Shown here: piece by piece, positions 23,545 to 34,644 of the stretch
Position numbering within the stretch: position 1 is the first letter of the stretch
Layout: every line of letters begins with the position of its first letter
Source: Antedon mediterranea
Lineage: Eukaryota > Echinodermata > Crinoidea > Comatulida > Antedonidae
Assembly: GCF_964355755.1 (NCBI RefSeq)
Contig: NC_092677.1
Span: forward strand, 17,704,101-17,768,100
Direction of reading: 5' to 3'
DNA length: 64,000 nucleotides
Made by a program: the position numbers and the translations under genes
The notes under the pieces: model-generated
Databases searched by the model: none
What the model was told of the DNA's origin: nothing
What the model saw: the letters and a program-made list of their open reading frames with translations, nothing else

Positions 23545-25275
23545 ACGGTAGTGTGGGAAAAATGATGATTGATGGTGGTGGTTCAGATGATAGTAGTAGC
23601 AGCACTGGTGATGATATTGGTGATGGCAGCGGTGGTGATGAGGATGATGCTGTTGATAATGTTGGTGATGGCAGCATTGGTGATGGCAGCAGTGGTGATG
23701 ATGTTGGTGATGGCAGCGGTGGTGTTGAGGATGATGCTGGTGATGATGTTGGTGATGCAGCAGTGGTGATGATGGGATAATGGCAACAGTTGTGATGATG
23801 TTGGTGATGGCAGCGGTGGTGATGAGGATGATGCTGGTGATGATGTTGGTGATAGCAGCAGTGGTGATGGCAGCGGTGGTAATGAGGATGATGCTGGTGA
23901 TGATGTTGGTGATGGCAGCGGTGGTGATGAGGATGATGCTGGTGATGATGTTGGTAATGGAAATAGTGGCGATGAGGATGATGCTGGTGATGATGTTGGT
24001 GATAGCAGCAGTGGTGATGATGGGGTAATGGCAGCGGTGGTGACGAGGAAGATGCTGGTGATGATGGCTGGAGGTGATGAGGATGATGCTGGTGATGATA
24101 GCAGTGCTGATGATGGGGTAATTGCAGCGGTGGTGATGAGGATGATGCTGGTGATGATGTTGGTGATGGCAGCGATGGTGATGATGGGTTAATGGCAACG
24201 TGGTGATGACAATGATGCTGAAGATGATGTTGGTGATGGCAGCAGTGGTGATGAGGATGATGCTGGGGTGATGGTAGCAGTGGTGATGATGTTGGTGATG
24301 GCACTGGCAGAGGATGATGCTGGTGATGATGTTGGTGATGGCAGCGATGGTGATGATGGGTTAATGGCAACGTGGTGATGACAATGATGCTGATGATGGC
24401 AGCAGTGGTGATGAGGATGATGCTGGTGATGATGTTGGTGATGGCAGCGGTGGTGATGATGGGTTAATGGCAACGTGGTGATGACAATGATGCTGAAGAT
24501 GATGTTGGTGATGGCAGCGGTGGTGATGAGGATGATGCTGGGGTGATGGCAGCAGTGGTGATTATGTTGGTGATGGCACTGGCAGCAGTGGTGATGAAAA
24601 TGATTCTGGTGGTGAGGATGATGCAAGTTATGATAGTGTTAACAACTGTGGTGATGATGTTGGTGATGGCAGCGGTGGTGATAAGGATGATGCTGGTGAT
24701 AATGTTGGTGATAGCAGCAGTGGTGATGATGGGGTGATGGCAGCGGTGGTGATGAGGATGATGTTGGTGATGATGGTTTAATGGCAACGATGGTGATGAT
24801 AATGATGCTTGGTGATGGCAGTGGTGGTGATGTGGATGATGCTGGGGTGATGGCAGCAGTGGTGATGATGTTGGTGGCAGCGGTGAGATTGAAGATTGAT
24901 GATTCTGGTGATGATGGGGGTGATAGCAGCGGTGGTGAGGATGATGTTAGTTATGATGGTGTTGACGACTGTGGTGATGATGGAGGTAGTGGTGATGATA
25001 AGGATGATGCTAGTTATTGATGGTATTGATGCTAGTTATGATGATGGTATATATCAGTGGTGATGACGGGATGATGGCGGAGGTGGTGGTAGGGAAAATT
25101 TTGGTGATGATGTTGGTGATGGCAGCGGTGGTGATGATGGGTTAATGGCAACGTGGTGATGACAATGATGCTGAAGATGATGTTGGTGATGGCAGCGGTG
25201 GTGATGAGGATGATGCTGGTGATGATGGTGGTGATGGCAGTGGTGGTGATCAGGGTGACATTGGTGATGAAGATA
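23545..25275 (+). repeat. GTGATGATG minisatellite in intron 3, period 45 (multiples of 15)
   Basis: About 1.7 kb of variants of GGTGATGATGTTGGTGATGG joined to CAGCGGTGGTGATGAGGATG. The motif GATGAGGATGATGCTGG starts at 23881, 23926 and 23971 (45-bp spacing), with other spacings of 60. The plus strand is almost free of C except in GCAGC and GCT, giving a strong strand skew. Every unit is a multiple of three, so long frames stay open on both strands and produce artificial His-rich or Asp/Gly-rich translations. It lies wholly inside intron 3 of the SOWAH-like gene. Confidence 0.95.
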
Positions 25276-25438
25276 GTGATAGTTCAAAAAAATTTCAAGG
25301 AAGGAATGGAACTGAAATTATACTGGGTATAAATACTAAACACAGTACACTGTAATTCTATAATTTAATGTATGATAAAAGTTAATGTGTTCAAATTATT
25401 AACTATCATTGTGGATCATGGGGATAACTGAGACTTAC

Positions 25439-25897
25439 ACGTAAAAAATCGGTTTGTCCTGATGGCCCAGTGTAACTATTATCCAGAGAGTCGTTCATAT
25501 CTACTGATGCCATCACAAACTCTTCTTGAGTCCTTTCATCAACAAATTGCTTTTCCTTTTCCTTTAACCGTTCTTCCTGCTGTTTCATATTTTCTTCTTG
25601 TATCCTTCTTAACTCCTGTTCTTCTCTTTTTGCTGCAGCTTTTCGTTCACTTTCTAATCGCCTTTCTCTTTCCCGCTTTGCAGTCTGTCTTAAATTGTCT
25701 GCCTGTCGTTTCTCTTCTTCTCTTTGTTCGATCTGTTCTCGCCACCTTGATTCAGTGATGGATTGATTAAGTGACTTTTCTAATGGACCCTGTTCATATT
25801 GATGTGGGTGTCCAATCCGCCGTTGTCGTGGAGAGGAATCTGAATCAACTGATTCTTTTTCTCTAAATTTCTTCCTTAACACAATGAATTTAGTACC
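25439..25897 (-). CDS. SOWAH: SOWAH-like gene, exon 3 (459 nt): end of SOWAH domain and coiled coil
   Basis: This is the largest exon of the gene. An acceptor (TTTATAG, ending at 25898) is followed by GTKFIVLRKKFREKES, which completes the SOWAH domain; human family members have a similar GTKYVVLKKR-type strand here. After a Ser/Asp/Arg-rich linker come about 80 residues dominated by Glu, Arg, Lys and Gln (for example KRERERRLESERKAAAKREE), typical of a single long alpha helix or coiled coil. The exon ends in TGPSGQTDFLR before a GTAAGTC donor. It is exactly 153 codons in phase 0, with no internal stop. Confidence 0.92.
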
Positions 25898-26163
25898 CTA
25901 TAAATAAAATTAATGTAATCGAGTATGAAGAAACATCAAATAATGCTATCATACACAACCTACAGTATTATTGATATCCAATTTAAAAAATTGTCTGTTG
26001 AAATAAATACCAGTAACCATTATTCTGTCAAATTCGAAAGTATAATTTTTGTTTGCCCTATAAAAAATCTTGATTTTATTAATCTTTATTTGTCATGTTT
26101 CAGGGGACAATACAGTAATACAGTATTTAAACATTTACATGAGAAACTTAACTGTATACTCAC

Positions 26164-26225
26164 ATTTTCATCTTTTTTCACAGCCACTTGATTAATACAT
26201 TCCTTGAAACGTTGTCTGTAATATT
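26164..26225 (-). CDS. SOWAH: SOWAH-like gene, exon 2 (62 nt): middle of SOWAH domain
   Basis: Acceptor ATTCCACAG and donor GTGAGTATAC bound 62 nt. With the single G left by exon 1, the exon reads EYYRQRFKECINQVAVKKDE then N, ending in phase 0. This matches the FK-x-x-N-x-V-A core of the SOWAH winged-helix domain and leads directly into GTKFIVL of exon 3. The three-exon join is what identifies the gene; none of the pieces alone would. Confidence 0.92.
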
Positions 26226-27193
26226 CTGTGGAATTTCAATCAATTTAATTTTTTTTAAACACAAATGTTAAATTGTAATATTCAAATTTTTACAAACTAC
26301 CCTATCCATCACTCACAAATTTCACTTATTATTCATCTATACAGTACTTTTGTTCATTGTTTTGACTAAGTATTATAACAAATGAGGTATGTGAACCTAT
26401 CAGGCACTGTGAAAAGGAAGCTATCAGATGAAATTCTTTTGATGTAGTTCCTTCATTGTTTCCAATTGTTATCTGTGATTATTGACATTACAATACTGTA
26501 TATGTGTTGTGTTAAAACAGACCTTCTTAGTATAGTCATGGAGAACCTACTAACTTATTTCTCCATGGTCTAGTGAATGGTTGTAGTTGGCAGTGGGTGA
26601 TTAATTTTTGTTCGAGTAGTTCTGTTTAATATGAAATTTTGACTTTAAAGAATGAAGAATTTCTATCACAGTGCTATTCGAAACAGAGCTTTTAATTTAA
26701 AGGGTATTAAACCGGGATTGTGATCATTGCAAGGTCATTCATTGGGTTTGCCATTTGTTATAATTAAGGCTTTTTTTAATGTAAAAAAAAAGTTGTTATT
26801 GAAAATTGTCAGCGTCAAGTTTTGGATATATATTTTGGGTGTAAGGTTCCAGTGCTATATATTAAGTTCTTAATGTAATTGTGTGTAGCAACAAATGGTC
26901 TTCTATTACAGTATTATATATTTTTTTAACAAACATTCAACTGGCTGCATCTATGCGGGATGCCTAGTTGCAGATACAATTTCCAGGCTATATCTATTTC
27001 TATATAGCGCTCCCTATGTCTTTTGATAAAATACAGATGTTATATCGGTACATTGTAAGAAGCCGGTTGGATGGCTGAATGGGTAGTGCCTGGGTTTCGA
27101 AACACATTGTTGTACTATGCTAGGCCTATAGATAGCCTGGCTGGTAGTGTTGCCTTGCTCAGCAATATTACCAGTACCTACTACTAGCCTGCC

Positions 27194-27975
27194 GGCGCTA
27201 CTGCAGTTTCGCACCACACTGTTAAATCTTCGATTTATCGCTTAATTTTTTTTCTCACACCCACATCATACAATTTTGGGCCATTATGTAACATGTTTCC
27301 ATGATTTAGCCACCGTTATATTTACCTTTATCATAATAAAAAATGCCTTTCAAAACAGCTCCATTTCCGCGAATACCTCGATCGAACTGTGGCCATTTTA
27401 GAATCAGAAAATTGCCAGAAATCAATGTATGTTTTATTTTCTGCTTTTTATTTTTAAATTGCAAAGAGTGCTTTTTATAAAGAACCAGCTAGCTGTACAT
27501 ATCAAAACGGCGACGATATGAGTCTGTACATAAAACATTGATAGGACCTATTAATATGAATAATAATACTAATATTAATAATGAAATATTAATTAAACCT
27601 CTCTTTCGCCAGCTAAAAATATTTCTTGCCTTTTAAAACTAAATAGGCCTAGCCTAGGCGGGGGCCTAGGCCTATATGTGTAATCAGATTTTATAACACT
27701 GGCCTCTATAGTTTCTACATTTTTGGGGGAAAATGAAGCATACATTCTGGCAATTAAGTGATAAATATAAGATGGCGAACATTTCGCAGTGTGTTGACAT
27801 CGAGTTCAGTATTGTTTAAAATGTTTTGAAAAGTATTGTTATTTAAAAAAAATTACTTCGTAAGTGGTCGAATCTTATAAACATGTTACATAATATTATG
27901 TTGTGAGTGTGAAAAAGAAAAATTTAGGTGAGAAATCGAAGATATAACAGTGTGGTGCGAAACTGCAGTAGCGCC
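27194..27975. mobile_element. Non-autonomous Mutator-like element with 9-bp target duplication
   Basis: The terminal inverted repeats start GGCGCTACTGCAGTTTCGCA and continue CCACACTGTTA-ATCTTCGATTT. They remain similar for about 80 nt and more weakly further in. TAGCCTGCC occurs directly on both sides (27185-27193 and 27976-27984). Long inverted repeats plus a 9-bp duplication are the hallmark of MULE/MuDR-type elements. No transposase frame is present. The element sits in intron 1 of the SOWAH-like gene. Confidence 0.8.
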
Positions 27976-28019
27976 TAGCCTGCCTACTGTACCTAGCCCT
28001 ATTTAGGATCAACTCACTG

Positions 28020-28112
28020 GCCTAAATTACTAGTAGTAGTAGGCTAGCTAGTAGGCCTAGCCTATTATAGTCTAGGCCCTACTATTATCTATCTAGCTAG
28101 GCCTAGCCTAGG
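28020..28112. repeat. TAGGCCTAG-rich low-complexity patch
   Basis: Overlapping TAGGCCTAGCC, CTAGCTAG and TAGTAGTAG motifs make a self-complementary patch. A related one lies inside the neighbouring MULE at about 27643-27676. No function is evident; it lies in intron 1. Confidence 0.6.
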
Positions 28113-28418
28113 CCCTAGATTTTTATTTAATTTTATTTATTTTTTATCGCATTTTTTTATAATCTTATTCTTACTTACCAAACAAAATGACATATAGGGC
28201 CTAAACCTGTTTATGATTTATTTAAAACAGGGACTAACCGTTTTGTTCTAGCTAGGCTTATACTAGGTAAAACTAATCCTAGGCTAGGCCGAGTTCAATT
28301 TCTAAGGGCGAGGCTTTATGTTGGGACGGGCAGTACCTCTCCGATTTGGGGTATAAAGTAACATATTGAACCAGGAAGTGCAACTTTCATTGGGCTTAAA
28401 AGTAAACGAATATCTCAC

Positions 28419-28548
28419 CTTTTTTCTTTGGATCAGGGTAGTTGAGATATTCTTTAAAATGTAATACAACATCTGAATTTCTTGCTTTCCCACCATTCCC
28501 GGCTAAAAAATCTCTAATACTGTCAGAATTCAGATTATTATCCGCCAT
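28419..28548 (-). CDS. SOWAH: SOWAH-like gene, exon 1: start codon and N-terminal SOWAH domain
   Basis: The ATG at 28548 (context GACGATGG) opens MADNNLNSDSIRDFLAGNGG, then KARNSDVVLHFKEYL and NYPDPKKK, ending in phase 1 before a GTGAGATA donor. The pattern DFL--xGG-x-x-NS-x-L-x-HFK-x-x-L is the start of the SOWAH (sosondowah ankyrin repeat family) domain, a winged-helix-like fold of little-known role. Upstream in-frame codons exist, but an earlier start would add an atypical hydrophobic extension, so this Met is preferred. The C-terminal ankyrin repeats known from the family are not found in the window, so the gene is probably incomplete here. Confidence 0.9.
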
Positions 28549-29423
28549 CGTCTTGTAAACAAACCAGAAAAAACATGGAGGTAAAATGTCTAGACGTTCA
28601 AAATAACTATTGTTTGTTGAGGGCGCTATTTTTCTTAATTTCAAGTTTACACAGTACAGGCAGTACACACGATCGGTGGCACTGTATGTAAAGTTTCAGT
28701 TATATTTTTCATCGCCCGAATGATCCCATCATGGCTATCTAAGACAACGGGTTGATGATGATAGTGACACTTCAGCATGAAAGCCCATCAACAGCACTGA
28801 AAAACAACTCAAAACCATCAATACTGTATTCCATTAGGCGCGCTAAAATTCAAGAAAAATAGGAAAATAGAAAAAGCCCAAAAACGTTTTAATACTGATC
28901 GAATTCTAGTCGGGATTCTAGTTGCATTGATTGATAATGTGCAGACCACATCAATAGAATTCGGTCTAATAAATGGGTAATAGGTGAGATTATTGTATCT
29001 TCTGCGGTGGTGTGTCAATGGTCAATGTGGTCAACAACGTGTGAAAGTAAATGTCCGGTACTGCTACAGTCCTGTAGAGAACAGTTATTGATGAGTGGAT
29101 TCTGTCTTTTTGTTAAGAAGCCTAGCGCTGTATTTAATTTCCTTATTCGGCTCTTTTGATGTCATCACCTAAATGTGTGGGAAAATCTAAAATCATGGGT
29201 GTATGCTATTCATCAAGAAACTTTGTCTAATAACCACCTCACCGCATTAAAGTTAAGTCCATCCGAAATTAACCAAGAATTAATGAGTTAAAACAATGGG
29301 AGATCGGCTTACGTCATGTTTCAATAAAGACTTTCATTTTTGACTGATCAGCGGCACATTTGAAAAGCCGAAAAAACAATAAAATAACTCGATCAATTAT
29401 TCCACTACTTTAACATTTGGCAT
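28549..29423. other. Region upstream of the SOWAH-like start
   Basis: This should contain the 5' UTR and promoter of the minus-strand gene. I see no clear TATA box or initiator. Short open frames at 28549-28668 and 28818-29018 are not supported as genes. Confidence 0.4.
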
Positions 29424-29619
29424 TCAATATTTGAATTTATATAAACAGATCGTTGTTGTTTTAACCTTATTATAAGACCCTAAACAAATGTTAAATGCTT
29501 TATATTGTCGCATCTCATTGACAAGAATCGACTTTCCAGATTTCTGGTTTTTTGATGAATTGGAACCGGATGGGAAGACAAGCATTGACATCGTTTGAAG
29601 TCCTTCATAAACCGTCTTC
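29424..29619 (-). CDS. Possible exon of an unrecognised minus-strand gene
   Basis: A T-rich tract ending in ATCGTCAG (acceptor, cag at 29620-29622) precedes a frame reading KTVYEGLQTMSMLVFPSGSN and then SSKNQKSGKSILVNEMRQYK. It runs on to a stop at 29424. The first part looks protein-like; the last 15 codons do not. It could be a terminal exon, but no family match or AATAAA was found. Confidence 0.22.
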
Positions 29620-30022
29620 CTGACGATAAAAATCAATTAAAATTAAACTCAACAACCAATGAACTTGGTATTAACAACCGAAAATCGACTGCCATTATAC
29701 GAAACTTTAATTAATTTTATGTTGTCTTGTTTGAGATCGGCGGTCCTTGCGGTAAGTGATGAAACAGAGATTCTCTGTTCGGTACATATCGTTACAGACT
29801 TTGTTCAATTAAAAACCAGATTTTTATTTTAGGATCTGTGAGCGATTAGTTTCAACACATTTTGTATACTTTGACAGATAGTAGTTTAATCCTAAATCCT
29901 AACATTCGTTCGTAACTGCGGCTGAACACTGAACTTCTAGTTCCATATATCTCTCAAATGTTCCTATATAAACTAATCATAAGTAATAAGTGAAACAAAT
30001 TATTATTTTTATTAGCTAAACG

Positions 30023-30248
30023 TTACTTTACGTGGATACAAGTGTCAACTCTAACGTAGCCTCTCTCCCCTACCGATATTCATTTAGGAGACAAATTACT
30101 TTACGTGGATACTTGTAAGTGTCAACTCTAACGTAGCCTCTCTCCCCTACCGATATTCATTTAGGAAACAAATTACTTTACGTGGATACAAGTGTCAACT
30201 CTAACGTAGCCTCTCTCCCCTACCAATATTCATTTAGGAGACAAATTC
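30023..30248 (+). repeat. Three-copy tandem repeat, unit 73-77 bp
   Basis: TTACTTTACGTGGATAC begins units at 30023, 30096 and 30173. Each continues through CTAACGTAGCCTCTCTCCCC to TTCATTTAGGA-ACAAATT. The copies differ by a 4-nt insertion (TTGTAAGTG versus AAGTG) and a few substitutions, so the amplification is recent. Confidence 0.93.
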
Positions 30249-31544
30249 TGAACATTCAGAAAAAACATACAATTGAAAGTTAAAAACGTTAAAATGCCTA
30301 TATACATAAACGATCCATTTATCTGGAAATATTATAATATAATCAAATTTGAAGGATTTGAATATTATTAATTATGTTATTAATTAATTATATAAATTAA
30401 GCTACTAATTTAGTTATCAGCCATGGTTAATGCACCACCAACTCATTGAAGCAAGTGGGTGTTAGGTAAAAGCTCCTTCCTCATTCATATCTATCAAAAA
30501 GTGTGAATTTGAAATAATTATGTCGTCATATATAAAGACGGGTGAATAACTCAAATAGGATGTTGGTTTCAAATTGAATCACTTTAGTGTCCTCACATTT
30601 ATCAAGTTTTCGTGCGTCGCTTTTAGGTCTTGCATCCGAACTCGTCACAATCGTTTATTTCGATGTTAATTAAAACTAAAAGGATAAATACCACAATAAA
30701 CTAGATCATTACTTTTACATTAATATGAACGATCGAAAATGTGTTATTTTGGATCTTCGGTAATAAACAAACATTAACTTTGCTGTAAGTCTATAGAAAA
30801 TGAACCCATTGGATATCGTGTGTTTAACGCTTTTCCGTTATAATATTTTAATGAAAATCGACGTTTGTATTATTCAATTTACTGGAGAGCTTGTGATACG
30901 AGACATTGACTCATGTTATACATAAAAAATAAAATAAGCATTAGTAAGACACGGAGTAGCTTAGTAGGTGTGTCTATCGTAGCCTATTTTCGTTATGGGT
31001 TGGTAGCCCAATTACAGTAGTTCAGCCCATTTAAAGTTCAAAATGACGTGTCCGATTAGGTACATCTTAATCATAGGCCTAGGTTAAACTTATTTTCATA
31101 TTAAATAGTAAAAAATGAAAATTTAAATTTCATACAAATATAAAACTATGAACGGAAACAAGTATAATAACATGGTACACATTTTTTTTACAGATAAAAC
31201 TCGTATGAACAAATAAATAGTTGCCAGAGGGTTGTGTCCCATGTTTTGATGCTAAATAATACGAAAATGGAGACCCTAACACAACGAAAAACAATCTTGC
31301 GTACGAAAATGGAGACTCTACTGTATACGAAAAGAGAAACCATACCGTACAATACGAAAGAGAAATATTAAAAATCAGACTATAATGTGTGGGTCTAGCA
31401 TGTGTGATGTGTGTTTTGTTGTTTGTATTGTCAAATCCAGAATAAATTAAATTGAATAATAATTAATATCATAGGAAAAGGGAGACCCAAATTGATTTAT
31501 ACAAAATAGGTTGTCATTATCTACCCAAAACCTTGAAACACCAA
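30249..31544. other. Non-coding stretch
   Basis: ACGAAAATGGAGA-type motifs recur in degenerate form at 31261-31370. A segment ending AGAATAAATTAAATTGAATA near 31440-31460 resembles a retrotransposon tail. No gene is supported. Confidence 0.4.
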
Positions 31545-31813
31545 AAATGTAGATGCTGCAATGTTTTCTGTAATGTTTTCTATTGCAGCTATCACTACAA
31601 AAGTTTAAAATAATATGAGTAGGCTCAAATTTTCAAATCTTAAAAACCTCAATTTACTAAAAAAAACCCAAATTATGTAGACGCTGCAATATTTTCTATG
31701 TTTTCTATTGCAGCTATCACTACAAAATAAAGTTTAAAATAATATGAGTAGGCATATAGTTATAGTTATCAAATTTTCAAATCTTAAATTTTCAAATCTT
31801 AAAAACCTCAATA
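31545..31813 (+). repeat. Diverged tandem duplication of about 130 bp
   Basis: ATGTAGATGCTGCAATG at 31547 and ATGTAGACGCTGCAATA at 31675 start two copies. Both continue through TTTTCTATTGCAGCTATCAC, AATAATATGAGTAGGC and TCAAATCTTAAAAACCTCAA. The second carries extra bases, including a duplicated AAATTTTCAAATCTT. Confidence 0.88.
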
Positions 31814-34644
31814 AAAAACGTATTGTCTAGGCCCTCACAGTCATAAATACATTTTGCAATAAATTAGTTTGATTTGTAGTTATAGGAAACAAATGTTACA
31901 AGAAACACCATCCCAACAGACAGGGTCTGATAGATTTACAGCCTGCCAGGTAGGGCTAGCCATACTAGCCAATCACCTCAGTTTTGACAGTAGAGGACAG
32001 GCCATTAGGCCTACCTGCTTCCACCCTGTCTCAATAGTAACCCCCTTAGGCCATTTCCTCCCATAAACTGTAATTAACAAATAAATGTTGTTGCAAAGTT
32101 AATGAAGATCTAAGGGCAACTGGCAAATTTCTTTCTTCACCTCTACTATTGACTGGATAACATTTTAAACAGATGGGCCAATAAAAAAGCCCAGTTTAGC
32201 AGTACATCATCACCTTTAGAATACCTGTCTTGTAAGAGCAATAAAACGTTAGTTTTCACCTCATTTTGGTTAGCAATAAACTTGATTACATTTTAAGCAC
32301 ATGGATAAAAGAGCAGTTTGGTAGTCTATCATCACCAATTGATCCTGTGGCACCAGCAGTATACATTTTTTAGCACACAAAGTTTTATAACTTTTTGATA
32401 TTAAAATAAAAAATAAAAATCACTTTTTAATGTAGGCCTACCCGACTAATCGTCTCTCCACATTTAAGACATCCAACAACATCTGACACGACAACTTATG
32501 TTATATCTATAACTTAAGAACTATAATTATGCCAATTATGAAGATTCATTTCAACTGCTTCACCTACCACCATGATTACGTTTCTCCACGTTTTCTTACT
32601 TTTCTCCTTACTATTTTAAAAATTATAAATAAAAATTTTAAAAAGTCCTTAAAAGAATATTAAATTAAAATGCAGAAAACATCCTTAGCACTGATGGTCA
32701 GGGAATGCATCCTCACTAACACCTTATAATATGATCATACCTTCTTGAATAATAAAATGATTTTGGATATTTTTATTAAAAGATACAGGGATCAAAGAGT
32801 TTTAATGATGAAGGGATGGACTTTAAATGACATATCTAACCATATAGTCATCATTTTGCAATGTATCTGAAATACATTATGTACTTCTGAAACTTCTAAA
32901 GAAAAAAAAGATTTAAATGGAATGCGTAAGGTTTATACCAAATCCATAAAGGTTGACAGGTATGTGCCCTCATACAATTTAAATCATTTAGATGCAGATT
33001 CTTTTACAAATACTCTAATGTGAAATAACTATAGCAATAAATGTATCCAATTTGTTTTGGTCCATATTGTATAGGTTCATAGTAACATCTAATAAAATTA
33101 ACTAGCTGGCAGTTTCACCTCATTTTGGTTTGTAATAACTTTGTCAACAGATGTGCACACTGTTCCTAGGATAACACACATCATCACCATTGTAATTATG
33201 CCACTGGCTCTTATTGTTTCATGTTCTAACAATAAAAAACCTAATTCTCACTTCATTTGGTTAATGTGGTCTACATACCAAACAATACAGTATCACACCT
33301 AAGGAACAGTTTCCATGATATAGCCAACTGTTGATTGAATTAATTGCTGTATAAAATTGAGAGACTTGCTTAACCACTCTGTCAACTGGATTATTTTACA
33401 CCTTCCCTATTTATAAAGAAACAAAGGCAAGCTGTTAGTTTAAACTTAACATATATTATTTAAACAAAAATACTAGTTTGTTTTAAAATAAATTTGTCAC
33501 CAGGCCTAGATGTTCTTTTGTTTTTGGATTTCAGTTGATTTTAGTTCCATGTCGACATAAAGGCACCTTAAGATTTGCACGTGTGGAATTAGTATTATTA
33601 GGATTATTTAAAGGATTGTTTTGTATCCTTTTAACAATTCTGGATCTGCCTGTAATCGGCAACATTTGTCATGCTCGAATGATCAACATAGTACGGCAAT
33701 GACACCGTAGCGTGGTGGTTAATGCTTACTGTACTGTGCAAATCACAGAATCCTAGTTCAAATTCAATCATGACAGTACAGTACAACTACTTCAAAATGT
33801 AAACACTACTGAAACTGTGTAAAGGTTAGACACAGATCTAATAAACTTTCTCATTAAATTATTTAATTATAGTTAAAATTAGTATACCAAGTTGCTTGAA
33901 CTTTACTCCTATATGTTTCTTGATCCTGACTAATGTCTATGTTATCACAAACCCATGCAGGTGCAAATATAAAACGTATTTGGCAATTTTTGCCGAGTTC
34001 AGACTGATTACGGTATGTGACTTGTCCAATTTTTCATGACTTCCAATTCTATCATCGAATGTTTCAAATACAAACCAGGTGTGCACTTAACATTAGAGAC
34101 GAAAACATAGACTTAGGTCGAAGGTGGTTGATCATTGGCTATGTTGTAAATTGGATTTTTTGTTTAAGTCTGTCGGTCAATCGTTGAATTTTACTTTCCA
34201 ATTACAATTCAGGTGTACATAAGGCGGAGGTCAAATGTGAATGTTCGATCTTAGCCGTTGTGTGTGGGTCAAAGCATCATTGTTAAACATCAATAGGATA
34301 TCATTTTATTGAAGTGGCAGCTATCATGCTATCTATAGCCGCAGTAGAGAATATCGGATGAGGTGTTCGAATCCCATTTACAAACTATACATACTAAGAT
34401 TTACCAGCATAATGTTGACAAGTTGAGTTTATCATGTTCTAAATAAACTATATTAGAAGAGTTACGACACCAAATAAATTAGAAGACGAAAATTGTCAAC
34501 ATTACCAAAAATGCAATGGGTTCTGGCGATCAATTCAAACGTATCTGCAGTGTAGTTGACTCAAGGTCAGCGTCTGTCAATCAAATAACCGTTATTTTGT
34601 GTTGCAGCTAGAAGTTGTACATCGCCAGTTAAATGATATTCTAA
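31814..34644. other. Intergenic or intronic stretch with a tRNA-like SINE fragment
   Basis: A plus-strand open frame at 31869-32066 has no splice signals and a repeat-like look (many AGGCCTACC-type motifs). At 33712-33775 GTGGTGGTTAATGC and CTAGTTCAAATTC are spaced like A and B boxes of a tRNA promoter, indicating a decayed tRNA-derived SINE. Nothing else is recognised. Confidence 0.45.

Noticed and set aside
23434-24787. Long His-rich and Ile/Thr-rich minus-strand open frames (up to 285 codons).
   Set aside because: They are produced by the triplet-periodic minisatellite, overlap each other in several frames, and lie between two well supported exons of the SOWAH-like gene.
23553-25020. Asp/Gly/Ser-rich and Met/Val-rich plus-strand frames.
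   Set aside because: Same minisatellite read on the other strand; no start context, splice sites or non-repeat sequence.
25462-25758. 98-codon plus-strand frame with Leu/Phe-rich translation.
   Set aside because: It is the antisense shadow of the Glu/Lys/Arg-rich coiled coil in exon 3.
27068-27110. tRNA-like A and B box arrangement.
   Set aside because: The boxes are too close and no cloverleaf can be drawn.
34321-34385. B-box-like GTTCGAATCCCA.
   Set aside because: No matching A box or acceptor stem; at most a SINE remnant.
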